From: Cupriavidus sp. YR651
GTDB taxonomy: Bacteria; Pseudomonadota; Gammaproteobacteria; Burkholderiales; Burkholderiaceae
DNA: 64,000 nt
Assembly: GCF_900101625.1 (NCBI RefSeq)
Contig: NZ_FMYZ01000004.1
Coordinates: 433,571 to 497,570, forward strand
Reading direction: 5' to 3'
Under the pieces are notes generated by a model. That model was not told the DNA's origin and ran no database searches. It worked only from the letters and a program-made list of their open reading frames with translations. The first letter of the stretch is position 1. Each line of letters begins with the position of its first letter. The position numbers and the translations under genes were made by a program. Positions 43,648 to 54,757 of this stretch are shown here, in pieces.

Positions 43648-44694
43648 ATGACCAGCCACGATAACCCGCAGCACACCCTTCAGGCCGCCTTCCTGCGCCA
43701 CGAAGAATCCCTCGCGCCGCCAAATCGCGTGTTTGGTGACGATGACAGCGCCGTTTACCGGACGCTGCTGGAATCGACCAAGGCGATTCCCTGGAAGATC
43801 GATTGGGCGACGATGGAATTCGCCTACATCGGACCGCAGATCGAGGCGTTGCTGGGCTGGGCACCGTCGACCTGGAAGAACGTCAACGATTGGGCGGAAC
43901 GCATGCATCCGGACGATCGTGCCGCCGTGGTCGATTTCTGCGTCGCACAATCGCAAGCCGGCACCGACCACGAAGCCGACTATCGCGCCCTGACGCGCGA
44001 TGGCGGCTATGTGTGGCTGCGCGACGTCGTGCATGTGGTCCGCAACGACAAGGGCGAGGTCGATTCGCTGATCGGCTTCATGTTCGACATCAGCGAACGC
44101 AAGCGCACCGAGGAGCAACTCGCGCAACTGCAGAAGGAACTCGAGCAACTGTCGTTCAAGGACAGCCTGACGGGCACGGGCAATCGCCGCATGTTCGACC
44201 GCGTGATAGCACGCGAATGGGCCGCGGCGAAAGACGCGCGCAAACCGCTCTCGCTGATCATGGTCGATATCGACTTCTTCAAGTCATACAACGACTACTA
44301 CGGCCACGTGCAAGGCGACGAATGCCTGAAGCGGTTTGCCCGCCTGCTGGGCGAGGCGGCCGGCCCGGAGAGTTTTCTCGGCCGCTACGGTGGCGAGGAA
44401 TTCGTGCTGGTGCTGGCCAACACCGACGCGGATGCCGCCGTGAACATCGCGGAGCGATGCCGCGCGCTGATTGCGGAGGAGGCGATCACGCACGTGCGTT
44501 CGCCCTACAACCAATGCGTGACGGCAAGCTTCGGCGTCGGCACGATCGTGCCGACCGAGCACATGGACCCGACTGCCTTCATCAACCTGATCGACGCGCA
44601 GCTCTACCACGCCAAGGACAACGGCCGAAACCGTATCGCCGCCGTTGACCGCGCGGGCATGCAGGGGCAGTCGTTCAAGGTGCATTCGCGCTGA
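43648..44694 (+). CDS. PAS-GGDEF diguanylate cyclase
   Basis: A 348-residue soluble protein that should make cyclic di-GMP. A PAS domain of the PAS_3 type occupies about residues 40-150 (FAYIGPQIEALLGW, DYRALTRDGGYVWLRDVVHVVRNDKG), then a short coiled coil (ERKRTEEQLAQLQKELEQL) leads to the GGDEF domain. The active-site loop is GGEEF at 248-252 and the metal Asp is in MVDIDFFKSYND. No RxxD inhibitory site is present at the usual position before the loop, so product inhibition may be absent. No ribosome site is obvious before the ATG. Confidence 0.93.
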   Translation: MTSHDNPQHTLQAAFLRHEESLAPPNRVFGDDDSAVYRTLLESTKAIPWKIDWATMEFAYIGPQIEALLGWAPSTWKNVNDWAERMHPDDRAAVVDFCVAQSQAGTDHEADYRALTRDGGYVWLRDVVHVVRNDKGEVDSLIGFMFDISERKRTEEQLAQLQKELEQLSFKDSLTGTGNRRMFDRVIAREWAAAKDARKPLSLIMVDIDFFKSYNDYYGHVQGDECLKRFARLLGEAAGPESFLGRYGGEEFVLVLANTDADAAVNIAERCRALIAEEAITHVRSPYNQCVTASFGVGTIVPTEHMDPTAFINLIDAQLYHAKDNGRNRIAAVDRAGMQGQSFKVHSR

Positions 44695-44737
44695 GCGACA
44701 TCGCACCGGGCGCGCGCCAGGAAAGCCGGCAGGCGGA

Positions 44738-45673
44738 TCAGGAGGCCATCAGCGACACGCCGAGCGGCATCGTCTGCCCGGCCAGTGTTTCGCGCAGCAG
44801 CGTGAGCAGCCGTTGCGCGCTCGGTGACAGCGAGCGTAGCGGCCGCGTGATCACGCAAAGCTCGCGCGAGAGCGCGGGCGCGTGCAGTTCGCGAAAGATC
44901 AGGTCGGGAAATTCGTTGCGCTGGTAGGCGAGGGCGGGCAGCACCGAGTAGTACTTGCCACGCGCCAGCATCGCAAACAGGTAGGTCGTGCTCTCCACCT
45001 CGTCGTGATCGCCGGCAAGCACGGGCCAATGCGCGGCATGGGTGCGCAGGAACTGGCCGATGCCGGTATCCGCGCTGAAGCCGATGTACTGGCCCCAGGT
45101 GAGGTCGTCCCACGTCAGGGGCCGGTCGATTTCCGCCAGCGGCGAGTCGCGATGGAACACCACGCCGTAGCAGTCCGTCACCAGCGGCGTGTAATCAAGC
45201 TCCTCATGGCCGCGATACTTGCTGTCAATGGCGAAATCGACTTCGCCTTCCAGCACCAGCCGCTCGGTCTGCTGCGCCGCCGGATTGCGCAGCGAGATCG
45301 TGATGCCCGGATAGGCCTCGCGAAAACGCGGCAGTGCGGGCACCAGGAATTGCCGGATCACCGACGACGCGGCGCCGATCCGGATATGTCCGCGATCGCC
45401 CCTGGCGAGCGCCACCAGGTCGGACACCGCGCTGTCGAAGCCATTCACCACCCGTTCCGCGTCCGCAACGAAGCGTTCGGCGTGATCGGTCATGACCACG
45501 CGTCGCGTCGTCCGGTCGAACATCCTGAGGCCGATCGCCTCCTCCATCTGCTGGATCGTCGCCGTCAGCGCGGACTGCGTCATGCACAGCCGCAGGGCCG
45601 CCGCCGTGAACGTTCCGGCCTCGGCCACGGCCAGGAAGCAGCGCAGTTGCTTGAGCGTCACATGATGGCGCAT
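44738..45673 (-). CDS. LysR-family transcriptional regulator
   Basis: A 311-residue regulator with the winged helix TFTAAALRLCMTQSALTATIQQMEEAIGLRMFDRTTRRVVMTDHA and a standard effector domain. Start chosen at the ATG preceded by GAGGCACTC; an upstream extension of the frame is not family-like. It is divergent from the TctC-hydratase-aminotransferase-aldolase operon and is the obvious candidate regulator of it. Confidence 0.92.
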   Translation of the reverse strand: MRHHVTLKQLRCFLAVAEAGTFTAAALRLCMTQSALTATIQQMEEAIGLRMFDRTTRRVVMTDHAERFVADAERVVNGFDSAVSDLVALARGDRGHIRIGAASSVIRQFLVPALPRFREAYPGITISLRNPAAQQTERLVLEGEVDFAIDSKYRGHEELDYTPLVTDCYGVVFHRDSPLAEIDRPLTWDDLTWGQYIGFSADTGIGQFLRTHAAHWPVLAGDHDEVESTTYLFAMLARGKYYSVLPALAYQRNEFPDLIFRELHAPALSRELCVITRPLRSLSPSAQRLLTLLRETLAGQTMPLGVSLMAS

Positions 45674-45697
45674 GAGTGCCTCGGGTTCATTTATCAG

Positions 45698-45728
45698 GAA
45701 TTCGTAATAATCCGAGGAAAGAATTCGT
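45698..45728. promoter_or_regulatory. Direct repeats in the LysR/TctC divergent region
   Basis: GAATTCGT occurs at 45698-45705 and again at 45721-45728, 23 bases apart, i.e. about two helical turns. The position fits a LysR regulatory site, but the arrangement is direct rather than inverted and no T-N11-A box is clear. Confidence 0.35.
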
Positions 45729-45828
45729 TTGTCCAGGGAAATGGGTGTCCTTAGACTGCGTTGGCAGCCACGAGATTGCTGGCGTGGCCAAGCCAAATAA
45801 CACTCACCCTCTTGCCCAGGATGCCCCC

Positions 45829-46815
45829 ATGAAGACGTTGACTGGTCTTGCCGCAGTTCTTGTTTGCCTGCAATCGGCCTGGTTGCCGACACTGGCTGTT
45901 GCCGCCCCGGAAGACAGCTATCCCGACAAGGCTGTGCGGATCGTGGTGCCGTTTGCCGCAGGCGGCTCCACCGACGTGGTGGCGCGGATTCTGGCCGAGA
46001 AGCTGCAGGAGCAGTTCAAGCAACCGTTCGTCGTCGACAACCGCGCGGGCGCCAGCGGCAATATCGGCGCCGAGCTCGTCGCCAAGTCGCCGGCTGATGG
46101 CTACACGCTGCTGATGGGGGCCACAGGCATCCTGTCGATCAACGACCACCTCTACAACAAGCTCAACTACAACGCCGCGAAGGACTTCGCGCCGGTCAGC
46201 TACGCCACACAGAACGCGAACATCCTGGTGGTGTCGCCGAGCCTGCCTGCCGCCGACGTGTCGGCGCTGGTCCAGCTCGCCAGGACCAAGCCGGGCGCGC
46301 TGAGCTTTGCGTCGTCGGGCCCGGGCAGCTCCACCCACCTTTCGGGCGAGTTGTTCAAGTCGATGGCCGGCGTGAATCTGCTTCACGTGCCTTACAAGGG
46401 CAGCTCCGCCGCGCTGACCGACCTGCTCGGCGGCAACGTCACCATGTTGTTCGACAACGCGCCGTCGTCGATCGGCTTTGTCCAGCAGGGCAAGCTGCGC
46501 GCGCTCGCGGTGACCAGCCGCAAGCGGATTCCGGGCTTGCCGAATGTGCCGACGCTCGACGAAGCGGGCATCAAGGGCTACGAGTCGCTGTCGTGGAGTG
46601 GCGTGGTCGCGCCGGCCGCCACGCCGCGCCCGATCGTGCAGAAACTCAATCGCGCGATCGACCAGATCCTGAAGTCCGACGACGTCCGCGCCAAGCTCAC
46701 GCAGCTCGGCGTGGAGCCGGTCGGCGGCTCGCCGGAAGACTTTGCCCGCCTGATCCAGGCCGAACACGACAAGTGGGGCAAGGTCATCAAGTCGGCCGAT
46801 ATCAAGCTGAACTGA
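45829..46815 (+). CDS. TctC/Bug-family periplasmic solute receptor
   Basis: A 328-residue secreted receptor with a signal peptide (AVA-APEDSYPDKAVRIVVPFAAGG) and Bug motifs VVDNRAGASGNIGAELVAKSPADGYT and VPYKGSSAALTDLLGGNV. It is the first gene of an operon with an aconitase-type enzyme, an aminotransferase and an RraA-type aldolase, so it probably binds the acid or amino acid that they degrade. AGGA lies eight bases before the ATG. Just past the stop, the 13 bases encoding its last codons are repeated (46845-46857). Confidence 0.93.
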   Translation: MKTLTGLAAVLVCLQSAWLPTLAVAAPEDSYPDKAVRIVVPFAAGGSTDVVARILAEKLQEQFKQPFVVDNRAGASGNIGAELVAKSPADGYTLLMGATGILSINDHLYNKLNYNAAKDFAPVSYATQNANILVVSPSLPAADVSALVQLARTKPGALSFASSGPGSSTHLSGELFKSMAGVNLLHVPYKGSSAALTDLLGGNVTMLFDNAPSSIGFVQQGKLRALAVTSRKRIPGLPNVPTLDEAGIKGYESLSWSGVVAPAATPRPIVQKLNRAIDQILKSDDVRAKLTQLGVEPVGGSPEDFARLIQAEHDKWGKVIKSADIKLN

Positions 46816-46857
46816 ACGAGCTGCCCTGAACGAGCAGCACTGAGCAAGCTGAACTGA
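46803..46857 (+). repeat. Short duplication at the TctC 3' end
   Basis: CAAGCTGAACTGA, which spans the last codons and stop of TctC (46803-46815), recurs at 46845-46857, and CTGAACGAGC occurs at 46812-46821 and 46826-46835. The spacer before the next gene is thus made of degenerate 10-14-base repeats, as left by replication slippage. Confidence 0.6.
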
Positions 46858-46870
46858 GCACAAGGTCCCC

Positions 46871-48175
46871 ATGACGATTGTCTCCGAGACCGCCGCCGCC
46901 GCGCGCCCGCAGACTCTCGCCGAGAAGCTGCTCTCCCGCGCGGCCGGGCAGGCGGTGTTTGCCGGCGACCTCGCGATTTGCGAGCCCGATGCCACGATGG
47001 GCACCGATGGTTCGATCCCGATGGCGCTCGATTATTTCCGCGAGATGCAGCCCGACGGCACGCTGCCGGCGCCAGTCATGCCCGAGCGGCTGGTGTTCGC
47101 GCTCGACCACTACGGCGCGACGTCCGGCGCCCGCGCGCTGGCGCTGCAGGAGCGCGCGCGGACCTATGCCCGCGCGCATGGCATCTGCGTATTCGAGGTT
47201 GGTGAAGGCATCGGCCATCAGCTGATGCTGGAGCGCGGCCGCGTGCTGCCCGGCCAGCTGGCGGTTGGCGCGGACTCGCATGCGGTGTCCTACGGCGCGC
47301 TCAATGCATTCGGCTCGGGCATCGGCTCGTCCGATCTCGCGGGCATTCTCCAGTGCGGCCAGCTCTGGTTCAAGGTGCCCGGATCGATCCGCATCCACCT
47401 GACCGGCGAGCTGCCGCCGTACGCATCGGCCAAGGACCTGGCGTTGTCGATGGCACGCAGGCTCGGCGCCGGGGGCGCCAACTACATGGCGCTCGAATTC
47501 GATGGGCCGGGCGTGGCCTCGCTCGATATGGACGATCGCATCGTGCTGGCCAATATGTCGGTGGAAATGGGTGCCAAGGCCGGGTTGTTCCCCTATGACG
47601 CCTGTACTAGCGCATGGCTTGCGGCTCGCAGCGACGCGTCGTTCGAGCCGGTGGCCGCCGATGCCGGCGCAACCTATGCGCAGACGTTGACCTTCGACCT
47701 GGCCGACGTCGTGCCGCAGGTGGCGATGCCGCATCGCGTCGACAACGTGATCGACCTCGACGCGGCGGGCGAGACGAAGATCGACATGGTCTACCTCGGC
47801 ACCTGTACGGGCGGCCGCACCAAGGATTACCGCGAAGCGCTCGCCGTGCTGCGCGCGGGCGGCGGCGTGGCGCCGGGCGTGCGCCTGATCGTGACGCCGG
47901 CCTCCGAGTCGGTGCGCGCGGAAATGGAAGCGGCCGGCATGCTGGCCGAATTCAGCGCGCTGGGCGCGGAACTGCAGGCACCGGGCTGCGGCGCGTGCTG
48001 CGGCACTTGCGGCAGCATCCCGGCCGATGGCGAGCGCGTGATTTCCACCGCCAACCGCAATTTCAAGGGGCGCATGGGCAATCGCCAGGCGCAGATTTTT
48101 CTTGCTTCGCCACGGGCGTGCGCAACGGCGGCCGTCACCGGCCAGCTCAGCGATCCGCGCGAGGCCATCGGCTGA
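46871..48175 (+). CDS. Aconitase-family hydro-lyase, large subunit (LeuC/homoaconitase-like)
   Basis: A 434-residue 4Fe-4S protein. Cluster ligands are in YLGTCTGGR and in GCGACCGTCG. GADSHAVSYGALNAFGSGIGSSD is the family substrate loop. With the next gene (2-base gap) it forms a two-subunit hydratase of the 3-isopropylmalate dehydratase type. At 434 residues it resembles the shorter LeuC2/homoaconitase branch rather than standard 470-residue LeuC. No other leucine genes are present, and the operon contains uptake, aminotransferase and aldolase genes, so a catabolic hydration step is more likely than leucine synthesis. Confidence 0.88.
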   Translation: MTIVSETAAAARPQTLAEKLLSRAAGQAVFAGDLAICEPDATMGTDGSIPMALDYFREMQPDGTLPAPVMPERLVFALDHYGATSGARALALQERARTYARAHGICVFEVGEGIGHQLMLERGRVLPGQLAVGADSHAVSYGALNAFGSGIGSSDLAGILQCGQLWFKVPGSIRIHLTGELPPYASAKDLALSMARRLGAGGANYMALEFDGPGVASLDMDDRIVLANMSVEMGAKAGLFPYDACTSAWLAARSDASFEPVAADAGATYAQTLTFDLADVVPQVAMPHRVDNVIDLDAAGETKIDMVYLGTCTGGRTKDYREALAVLRAGGGVAPGVRLIVTPASESVRAEMEAAGMLAEFSALGAELQAPGCGACCGTCGSIPADGERVISTANRNFKGRMGNRQAQIFLASPRACATAAVTGQLSDPREAIG

Positions 48176-48177
48176 TC

Positions 48178-49993
<1,816 letters not shown>

Positions 49994-50013
49994 CAAGAGA
50001 AGGGGAAATCGAT

Positions 50014-50736
50014 ATGAGCCAGAGCAACCACACGCCAGATCCGACGAACCAGACACTGCAGTGGCCGGCCGGCTATCGCATCGTGCCGCGCCAGGCGGGT
50101 CCGGCCGCCGGCATCGTGGCTGCATTCCGCGAGATGCCGGTGGCGGCGATCGGTGACGCCATGAGCCGCAACGTCGGCACCGTCGGCCTGCGCCAGTACC
50201 ACGCGCGGCTCGATACGGTGCTGTGCGGGCCGGCCGTGACCGTGCGCGTACGCCCCGGGGATAACCTGATGATTCACAAGGCGCTGATGATGGTCGAGCC
50301 CGGCGATGTGCTCGTGATCGACGGCGGCGCCGACGTGACGCAGGCGCTCGTCGGCGGCCTGATGCGCACGACGTGCGTGGCGAAGAAACTGGGCGGACTG
50401 GTGATCGATGGCGCGATTCGTGACTTGCTCGAATGGGCCGAGGACGGCATGCCGATCTTCGCGCGCGGCCACACGCATCGCGGCCCGAGCAAGGACGGCC
50501 CCGGCGAGATCAACGTGCCGGTTGCGTGCGCCGGCATGGCCGTGATGCCCGGGGACCTGATCATCGGCGATGCCGATGGCGTGATCGCGGTGCCGGCGGC
50601 GGAGGCCGAGGATGTGCTGCGCCGCACCCGTGCGCACCTCGAGCGCGAAGCGAAGATCCGCGAGACCAACCGCACCGGCACGGCCGATCCGGAGCGGTTT
50701 GACGCCGTGCTGCGTGCGAAGGGCCTTCCGGTCTGA
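50014..50736 (+). CDS. RraA-type 4-hydroxy-2-oxoacid aldolase family protein
   Basis: A 240-residue protein of the RraA/HMG-aldolase superfamily (often misnamed dimethylmenaquinone methyltransferase). The motifs GPAVTVRVRPGDNLMIHKAL, PGDVLVIDGGADVTQALVGGLM, GLVIDGAIRD (catalytic Arg-Asp pair) and GDLIIGDADGVIAVP are those of class-II pyruvate aldolases that cleave 4-hydroxy-4-methyl-2-oxoglutarate or 4-carboxy-4-hydroxy-2-oxoadipate and also decarboxylate oxaloacetate. It has an AGAAGGGG ribosome site and is the last gene of the operon. Cleavage would yield pyruvate plus a second oxo acid. Confidence 0.88.
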   Translation: MSQSNHTPDPTNQTLQWPAGYRIVPRQAGPAAGIVAAFREMPVAAIGDAMSRNVGTVGLRQYHARLDTVLCGPAVTVRVRPGDNLMIHKALMMVEPGDVLVIDGGADVTQALVGGLMRTTCVAKKLGGLVIDGAIRDLLEWAEDGMPIFARGHTHRGPSKDGPGEINVPVACAGMAVMPGDLIIGDADGVIAVPAAEAEDVLRRTRAHLEREAKIRETNRTGTADPERFDAVLRAKGLPV

Positions 50737-50842
50737 TCCGGATCGCGCTTGGGCATCGCCCCGGCGCATCGCCTTACCTGCGTATCACATCGCCGGAGTG
50801 CGGAACAACCAGAACTTCAGGACGAGCGGGGGCGGAGCGGGA

Positions 50843-51154
50843 TTACTGGGGATCTTTTTGCTCGGAATCCTTGTGGACCGCGTGCTTGACGGCGTGATAG
50901 CCCTCGCGTGTCGTATCGGCCACGCCGTGGCCAACGGTCTTGGCCGCCTGGCCGATACCGTGGCCGACCGTCTTGGCCGCATGGCCGATGCCGTGGCCGA
51001 CATCCTTGGCGAACTCGCCGGTCTTCTTGACGGCATGCACGGTGCCCTCCTTGACATCGTGCGCTGCCTCGCTGACATCGGCCCTTGCCAGCGGGCTGAG
51101 CGTAAGGGCGATGAGCGCAATCAGGGGAGCCAGGTTGAGCTTCTTGTTTTGCAC
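50843..51154 (-). CDS. Small secreted protein with GHGIGHAAKTV-type helical repeats
   Basis: A 103-residue protein with a signal peptide (ARA-DVSEAA, cleavage near 25). The mature chain contains repeated 11-residue units of the form KTVGHGIGHAA, KTVGHGIGQAA and KTVGHGVADTT, flanked by HDVKEGTVHAVKKTGEFAKDV and HAVKHAVHK. Such periodicity gives amphipathic helices like those of LEA or apolipoprotein-type proteins. The many histidines (about ten) could bind metal. Unknown function; it stands alone between two clusters. Confidence 0.75.
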   Translation of the reverse strand: MQNKKLNLAPLIALIALTLSPLARADVSEAAHDVKEGTVHAVKKTGEFAKDVGHGIGHAAKTVGHGIGQAAKTVGHGVADTTREGYHAVKHAVHKDSEQKDPQ

Positions 51155-51283
51155 GTGGACGCTTCCTAAATGTGATCCCGGGGGCGCGGATAACCGGATC
51201 CGACGGGGTGCCCATGGCGGGTGGTCATCATTGTAGAAGGTTCGGCCGGCGCCTGGCGTTACCGAATGTGACGGGGCGGGATC

Positions 51284-51310
51284 GGCCGGCGCAGCAGGGC
51301 AGCGCCGGCC
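51284..51310. terminator. GC-rich hairpin after the rhamnonate dehydratase gene
   Basis: GGCCGGCGC and GCGCCGGCC form a perfect nine-base-pair stem with a nine-base loop, 13 bases past the stop codon of the minus-strand gene. No U-tract follows, so it may stabilise the message end rather than terminate alone. Confidence 0.4.
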
Positions 51311-51322
51311 GCAAGGTGCCTC

Positions 51323-52498
51323 CTAGCCGATGATCTCGAAGTCGGGGAAATGGTCTTCGTTGAGCGTCAGCCCCAGGCCCGGGAGGTCGTCGTCAAGCTG
51401 CAGGTAGCCGTTGTCCGGCGCCGGGTCGCCCTTGAAGATGTAGTAGAACAGTTCGTTGCCGACTTCCACGTCGTGCACGGGGAAGTACTCGGCCATCGGC
51501 GACGCGGTGGACGCCATCGTCAGGTGATAGTTGTGCATCTGCCCCGCGTGCGGAATCACGGGCACGGACCACGCTTCCGCCATCGCGTTGATCTTCTGCG
51601 CGGCGGTGATGCCGCCGACGCGGTTGGTGTCGTACTGGATCACGTCCACGGCGCGCCGCTCCAGCAGGTCCTTGAAGCCGTACGAGGTGAATTCGTGCTC
51701 GCCGCCGGAGATCGGGAAGGGGCTCATCTTCTTGAGCTCCGCATAGCCCTCGATATCGTCGGCGATGACCGGTTCTTCCAGCCAGCGCGGCTGGAACTCG
51801 GCCAGTCGCGGCACCATCCGGCGCGCGTATTCCAGCGTCCAGCCCATGTAGCACTCCAGCATGATGTCCACGCCGTCGCCCACCAGCTCGCGCAGCAGGC
51901 GCACCTGCTCGATATTCTTCTGCATGCCGACGGCGCCGTCCCGGGGGCCGTAGCCGAAGCGCATCTTCATCGCGGTGAAGCCCTGATCCAGGTAGCGTTG
52001 CGCCTCGGCCAGGAAGACGTCGCGGTCGTCATTGTTGTAGAGCTTGGAGGCGTAGCACCAGATATTCTCCTTGGTGCGCCCGCCCAGCAGCTTGAACACC
52101 GGCTTGCCCGTCGCCTTGCCCATCAGGTCCCAGAGCGCGATGTCCACCGCCGAGATCGCCGCCATGCCGATGCCCTTGCGGCCCCAGGCATGCGTGCGGC
52201 GGTACATCTTCTGCCACAGGTACTCGTTGTCGAACGGGTCTTGCCCGATCACGATCGGCGCCAGGTACTGATCGACGATCTGCTTGGCCACACGAGGTGC
52301 GAGCGCGCAGTTGCCGATGCCAACCAGTCCGGTGTCGGTTTCGATTTCAACCACCAGCCAGCCGTGAAAGCGGAACGAGCCCATGGCGTCCCCGCGATCG
52401 AACAGGATGTCGGTGGCGTTGGTGCAGAAGTGCGCCTGCGGCGGGACGGTCTTGCCCTTCCATTCGAAAACGCGGGCGCGGACGTTGGTGATCTTCAC
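51323..52498 (-). CDS. rhmD: L-rhamnonate dehydratase-like enolase-superfamily acid-sugar dehydratase
   Basis: A 391-residue mandelate-racemase-type enzyme that removes water from an aldonate to give a 2-keto-3-deoxy acid. It has the rhamnonate dehydratase start [19 protein letters not shown], metal-ligand strands ending [14 protein letters not shown] and SGGEHEF, the catalytic [11 protein letters not shown] and the C-terminal [28 protein letters not shown] split across the end. It starts at a GTG with AAAGGAG eight bases upstream; the GTG overlaps the pdxA-like stop (GTGA), so the two are coupled. Other acid sugars cannot be excluded. Confidence 0.9.
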   Translation of the reverse strand: MKITNVRARVFEWKGKTVPPQAHFCTNATDILFDRGDAMGSFRFHGWLVVEIETDTGLVGIGNCALAPRVAKQIVDQYLAPIVIGQDPFDNEYLWQKMYRRTHAWGRKGIGMAAISAVDIALWDLMGKATGKPVFKLLGGRTKENIWCYASKLYNNDDRDVFLAEAQRYLDQGFTAMKMRFGYGPRDGAVGMQKNIEQVRLLRELVGDGVDIMLECYMGWTLEYARRMVPRLAEFQPRWLEEPVIADDIEGYAELKKMSPFPISGGEHEFTSYGFKDLLERRAVDVIQYDTNRVGGITAAQKINAMAEAWSVPVIPHAGQMHNYHLTMASTASPMAEYFPVHDVEVGNELFYYIFKGDPAPDNGYLQLDDDLPGLGLTLNEDHFPDFEIIG

Positions 52499-53532
52499 GG
52501 TGTAGCTCCTTTCGCGGCGAAATATGAGTGGTGTCGTTGCGCACCCATCTGGCAGGCCAGGTGGAATGCCTGCAGGATGGCGCCCGGATCTGCGCGGCCC
52601 TGCTGCGAGATGTCGAAGGCGGTGCCATGCGCCGGCGTGGTGATCGGCACCGGCAGGCCGCCCTGCACGGTCACGCCGCGCGAGAATCCCATCAGCTTGA
52701 TGCCGATCTGGCCCTGGTCGTGATACATGGTCACGATGGCGTCGAACTGGCGCGTGGCCGGGCCGCCCTGCACCTTCAGGAAAATGGTGTCGGCCGGAAA
52801 TGGCCCCTGCGCGGCCACGCCGCGCGCCTGGGCGTCTGCCACGGCCGGCGCGATGATGTCGATCTCTTCGCGGCCAAACGCGCCGTTGTCCCCGTTGTGC
52901 GGATTCAGGCCGCATACGGCGATGCGCGGTGCGCGCATGCCGGCGGCACGCAGGGCCTGGTCGATCAGGTCGATGGCGGCGCCCACGCTTTTGCGAGTGA
53001 TCATGGCCGGCACGTCCTTGAGCGCGACGTGCGAGGTCACGCGCGAGGTCCACAGGCCGTCCAGCACATTGAACTCGCAGAACGCACCACGATGGCCGAG
53101 TTGCTCGGCAAACCAGTGCAGTTCGTCGTTGTGGCCCATGCCCGCCGCATGCAGCGAACTCTTGTTGAGCGGGCTGAAGAGGATGGCGTCGGCCTTGCCC
53201 GCCTGCGCGAGCTCAAGCGCCAGCGCCAGCGTGCCGAGGCAGTAGCGGCCGCCCTCGGCGCTGGCGGCGCCGCGCGGGTACGCCGGCATGTCGTCGAGCG
53301 CCCAGTGATAGAGCCGTGGCGCGCCGTCGCTGGCGAAGTCGAGGCGATCGGTTTCGCGCAGGGCGAGATTCACGCCGGCAATCTCGGCGCCGTGGCGCCA
53401 TTCGTCGCGGTCGGCGATCAGCAGGATATCGGCCTGCGTGGCGGCGGGGTCCGCCAGCAGCCGCGCAACCAGCTCGGGGCCGATGCCGGCGGGATCGCCA
53501 AGCACCATCGCAATACGGGGGCGTGCAGTCAT
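52495..53532 (-). CDS. PdxA-family dehydrogenase (PdxA2-like)
   Basis: A 345-residue NAD-dependent dehydrogenase related to 4-hydroxythreonine-4-phosphate dehydrogenase. Motifs: [49 protein letters not shown] (metal His), [17 protein letters not shown] and [15 protein letters not shown]. True PdxA serves vitamin B6 synthesis; PdxA2 members oxidise four-carbon acid-sugar phosphates. The coupling to an acid-sugar dehydratase and a TctC receptor favours the catabolic type, though the DUF1537 kinase usually paired with PdxA2 is not here. The ATG lies 24 bases after palindromic repeat copy 2. Confidence 0.88.
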   Translation of the reverse strand: MTARPRIAMVLGDPAGIGPELVARLLADPAATQADILLIADRDEWRHGAEIAGVNLALRETDRLDFASDGAPRLYHWALDDMPAYPRGAASAEGGRYCLGTLALALELAQAGKADAILFSPLNKSSLHAAGMGHNDELHWFAEQLGHRGAFCEFNVLDGLWTSRVTSHVALKDVPAMITRKSVGAAIDLIDQALRAAGMRAPRIAVCGLNPHNGDNGAFGREEIDIIAPAVADAQARGVAAQGPFPADTIFLKVQGGPATRQFDAIVTMYHDQGQIGIKLMGFSRGVTVQGGLPVPITTPAHGTAFDISQQGRADPGAILQAFHLACQMGAQRHHSYFAAKGATP

Positions 53533-53556
53533 GTCAGTGTGGGATGAGGGAAATCA

Positions 53557-53669
53557 GAGGTTGTTTAAAAATGAAGCGAAGCGGTCCTGGCTAGACGCGC
53601 GGCCGCAGGCAGTACAAGTTGGTACGACAAGGCCGCGCAACGACGCCAGGATCTTTTTTAAACAACCTC
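53557..53669. repeat. Long palindromic repeat element, copy 2
   Basis: This 113-bp element is the better-preserved copy: its outer arms GAGGTTGTTTAAAAA and TTTTTAAACAACCTC are exact complements. It differs from copy 1 (6714-6825) by one extra T in the centre and one base in the right arm. Its right edge abuts the stop codon of a TctC gene (53670-53672), the same relation as in copy 1. Confidence 0.9.
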
Positions 53670-54638
53670 CTAGTCGAGCTTGACGCCGAGTTCGGCGATC
53701 AGCTTTCCGTAGCGGGCATATTCGCTGCGCGCGAACGCATCGAACTGCGCGGCATTGAGCGTGCCCGGCAGCGCGCCGACGTCGTTCAGGCGGCGCACCG
53801 TGTCGGGGTCCTTGAGTACCCCGGTCAACGCGGTGCCCAGCTTCTGCAGCGTGGCGGGCGACGTGCCGGCCGGCGCGTAGACGCCATACCAGGCATTCAT
53901 CTGGACGCCCGGCACGCCGGCTTCGGCCAGCGTGGGCACGTCGGGCAGCAGAGCGGAGCGCTGGTCGGCGGTCACGGCCAGCGCGCGCAGCTTGCCGGCC
54001 TTGATGTGGCTGATGACCGAAGGCATGGTTTCAAAGCTCATGTCGACCTGGCCGCCCATCAGGTCGACCAGCGCGCTGCTGCTGCTCTTGTACGGCACAT
54101 GCAGCAGCTTGCCGTGGACCTGGCGCGCGAACGCGGCGCCCGCAAGATGCTGGGTGCTGCCGACACCCGAAGAGCTGTAGCGGAACTTGTCCGGGTTGGC
54201 CTGGATCTGCGCGACCAGCGCCTTGACGTCGCGGGCCGGGACCTGGTTGTTGACCACCAGCACATTGGGCACGGAGGACACCAGTGCCACGGGGGCCAGG
54301 TCCTTCAGCGGATCGAACTGCAGCTTGAGCAGATGGGGGGCGATGGCCTGCGAGGTGACCACGCCCATCAGCAACGTATTGCCGTCCGGCGCGGCCTTGG
54401 CCGTCATGTCGGCGGCGATGGTATTGGAGGCACCCGGCCGGTTGTCGACCACCACGGGTTGCTTGAGGACGGCGGCCAGCTTGTCGGAGACGATGCGCGC
54501 CATCACGTCGGTGCCGCCGCCAGGGGCCGCGCCGACCATCAGTCGCACGGGACGGGGATCCTGGGCATGGGCGACGGGCACGGCGACGGCGGCAAGGCCG
54601 ATCAGGCCGGCACTTGCGCCGGTGATCCACTTTCTCAT
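53670..54638 (-). CDS. TctC/Bug-family periplasmic solute receptor
   Basis: A 322-residue secreted receptor with a signal peptide ending AHA-QDPRPVRLMVGAAPGGGTDV and Bug motifs VVVDNRPGASNTIAADMTAKAAPDG and VPYKSSSSALVDLMGGQV. The start VGAAPGG departs from the usual VPFxxGG, which may alter the ligand. TGGAGACAACC leads into the ATG at 54638, as in the TctC gene starting at 15029. It lies between a LysR gene and the pdxA2-rhmD pair on one strand and probably imports an acid sugar. Confidence 0.92.
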   Translation of the reverse strand: MRKWITGASAGLIGLAAVAVPVAHAQDPRPVRLMVGAAPGGGTDVMARIVSDKLAAVLKQPVVVDNRPGASNTIAADMTAKAAPDGNTLLMGVVTSQAIAPHLLKLQFDPLKDLAPVALVSSVPNVLVVNNQVPARDVKALVAQIQANPDKFRYSSSGVGSTQHLAGAAFARQVHGKLLHVPYKSSSSALVDLMGGQVDMSFETMPSVISHIKAGKLRALAVTADQRSALLPDVPTLAEAGVPGVQMNAWYGVYAPAGTSPATLQKLGTALTGVLKDPDTVRRLNDVGALPGTLNAAQFDAFARSEYARYGKLIAELGVKLD

Positions 54639-54757
54639 GGTTGTCTCCATCCTTGTGGTTGTCTGTGATCAGCTGTGCTGTTCGACCGGACTATACGGGC
54701 TGGAGTGATACCCAACTAGTGAGCAATTTTGAATGGGCGATCACCTGACGGAATACC

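Noticed and set aside
51323..53053. A single 576-codon reading of the rhmD frame extending into the pdxA-like gene
   Set aside because: The upstream part is the wrong frame of pdxA2. The GTG at 52498 with a strong ribosome site is the true start.
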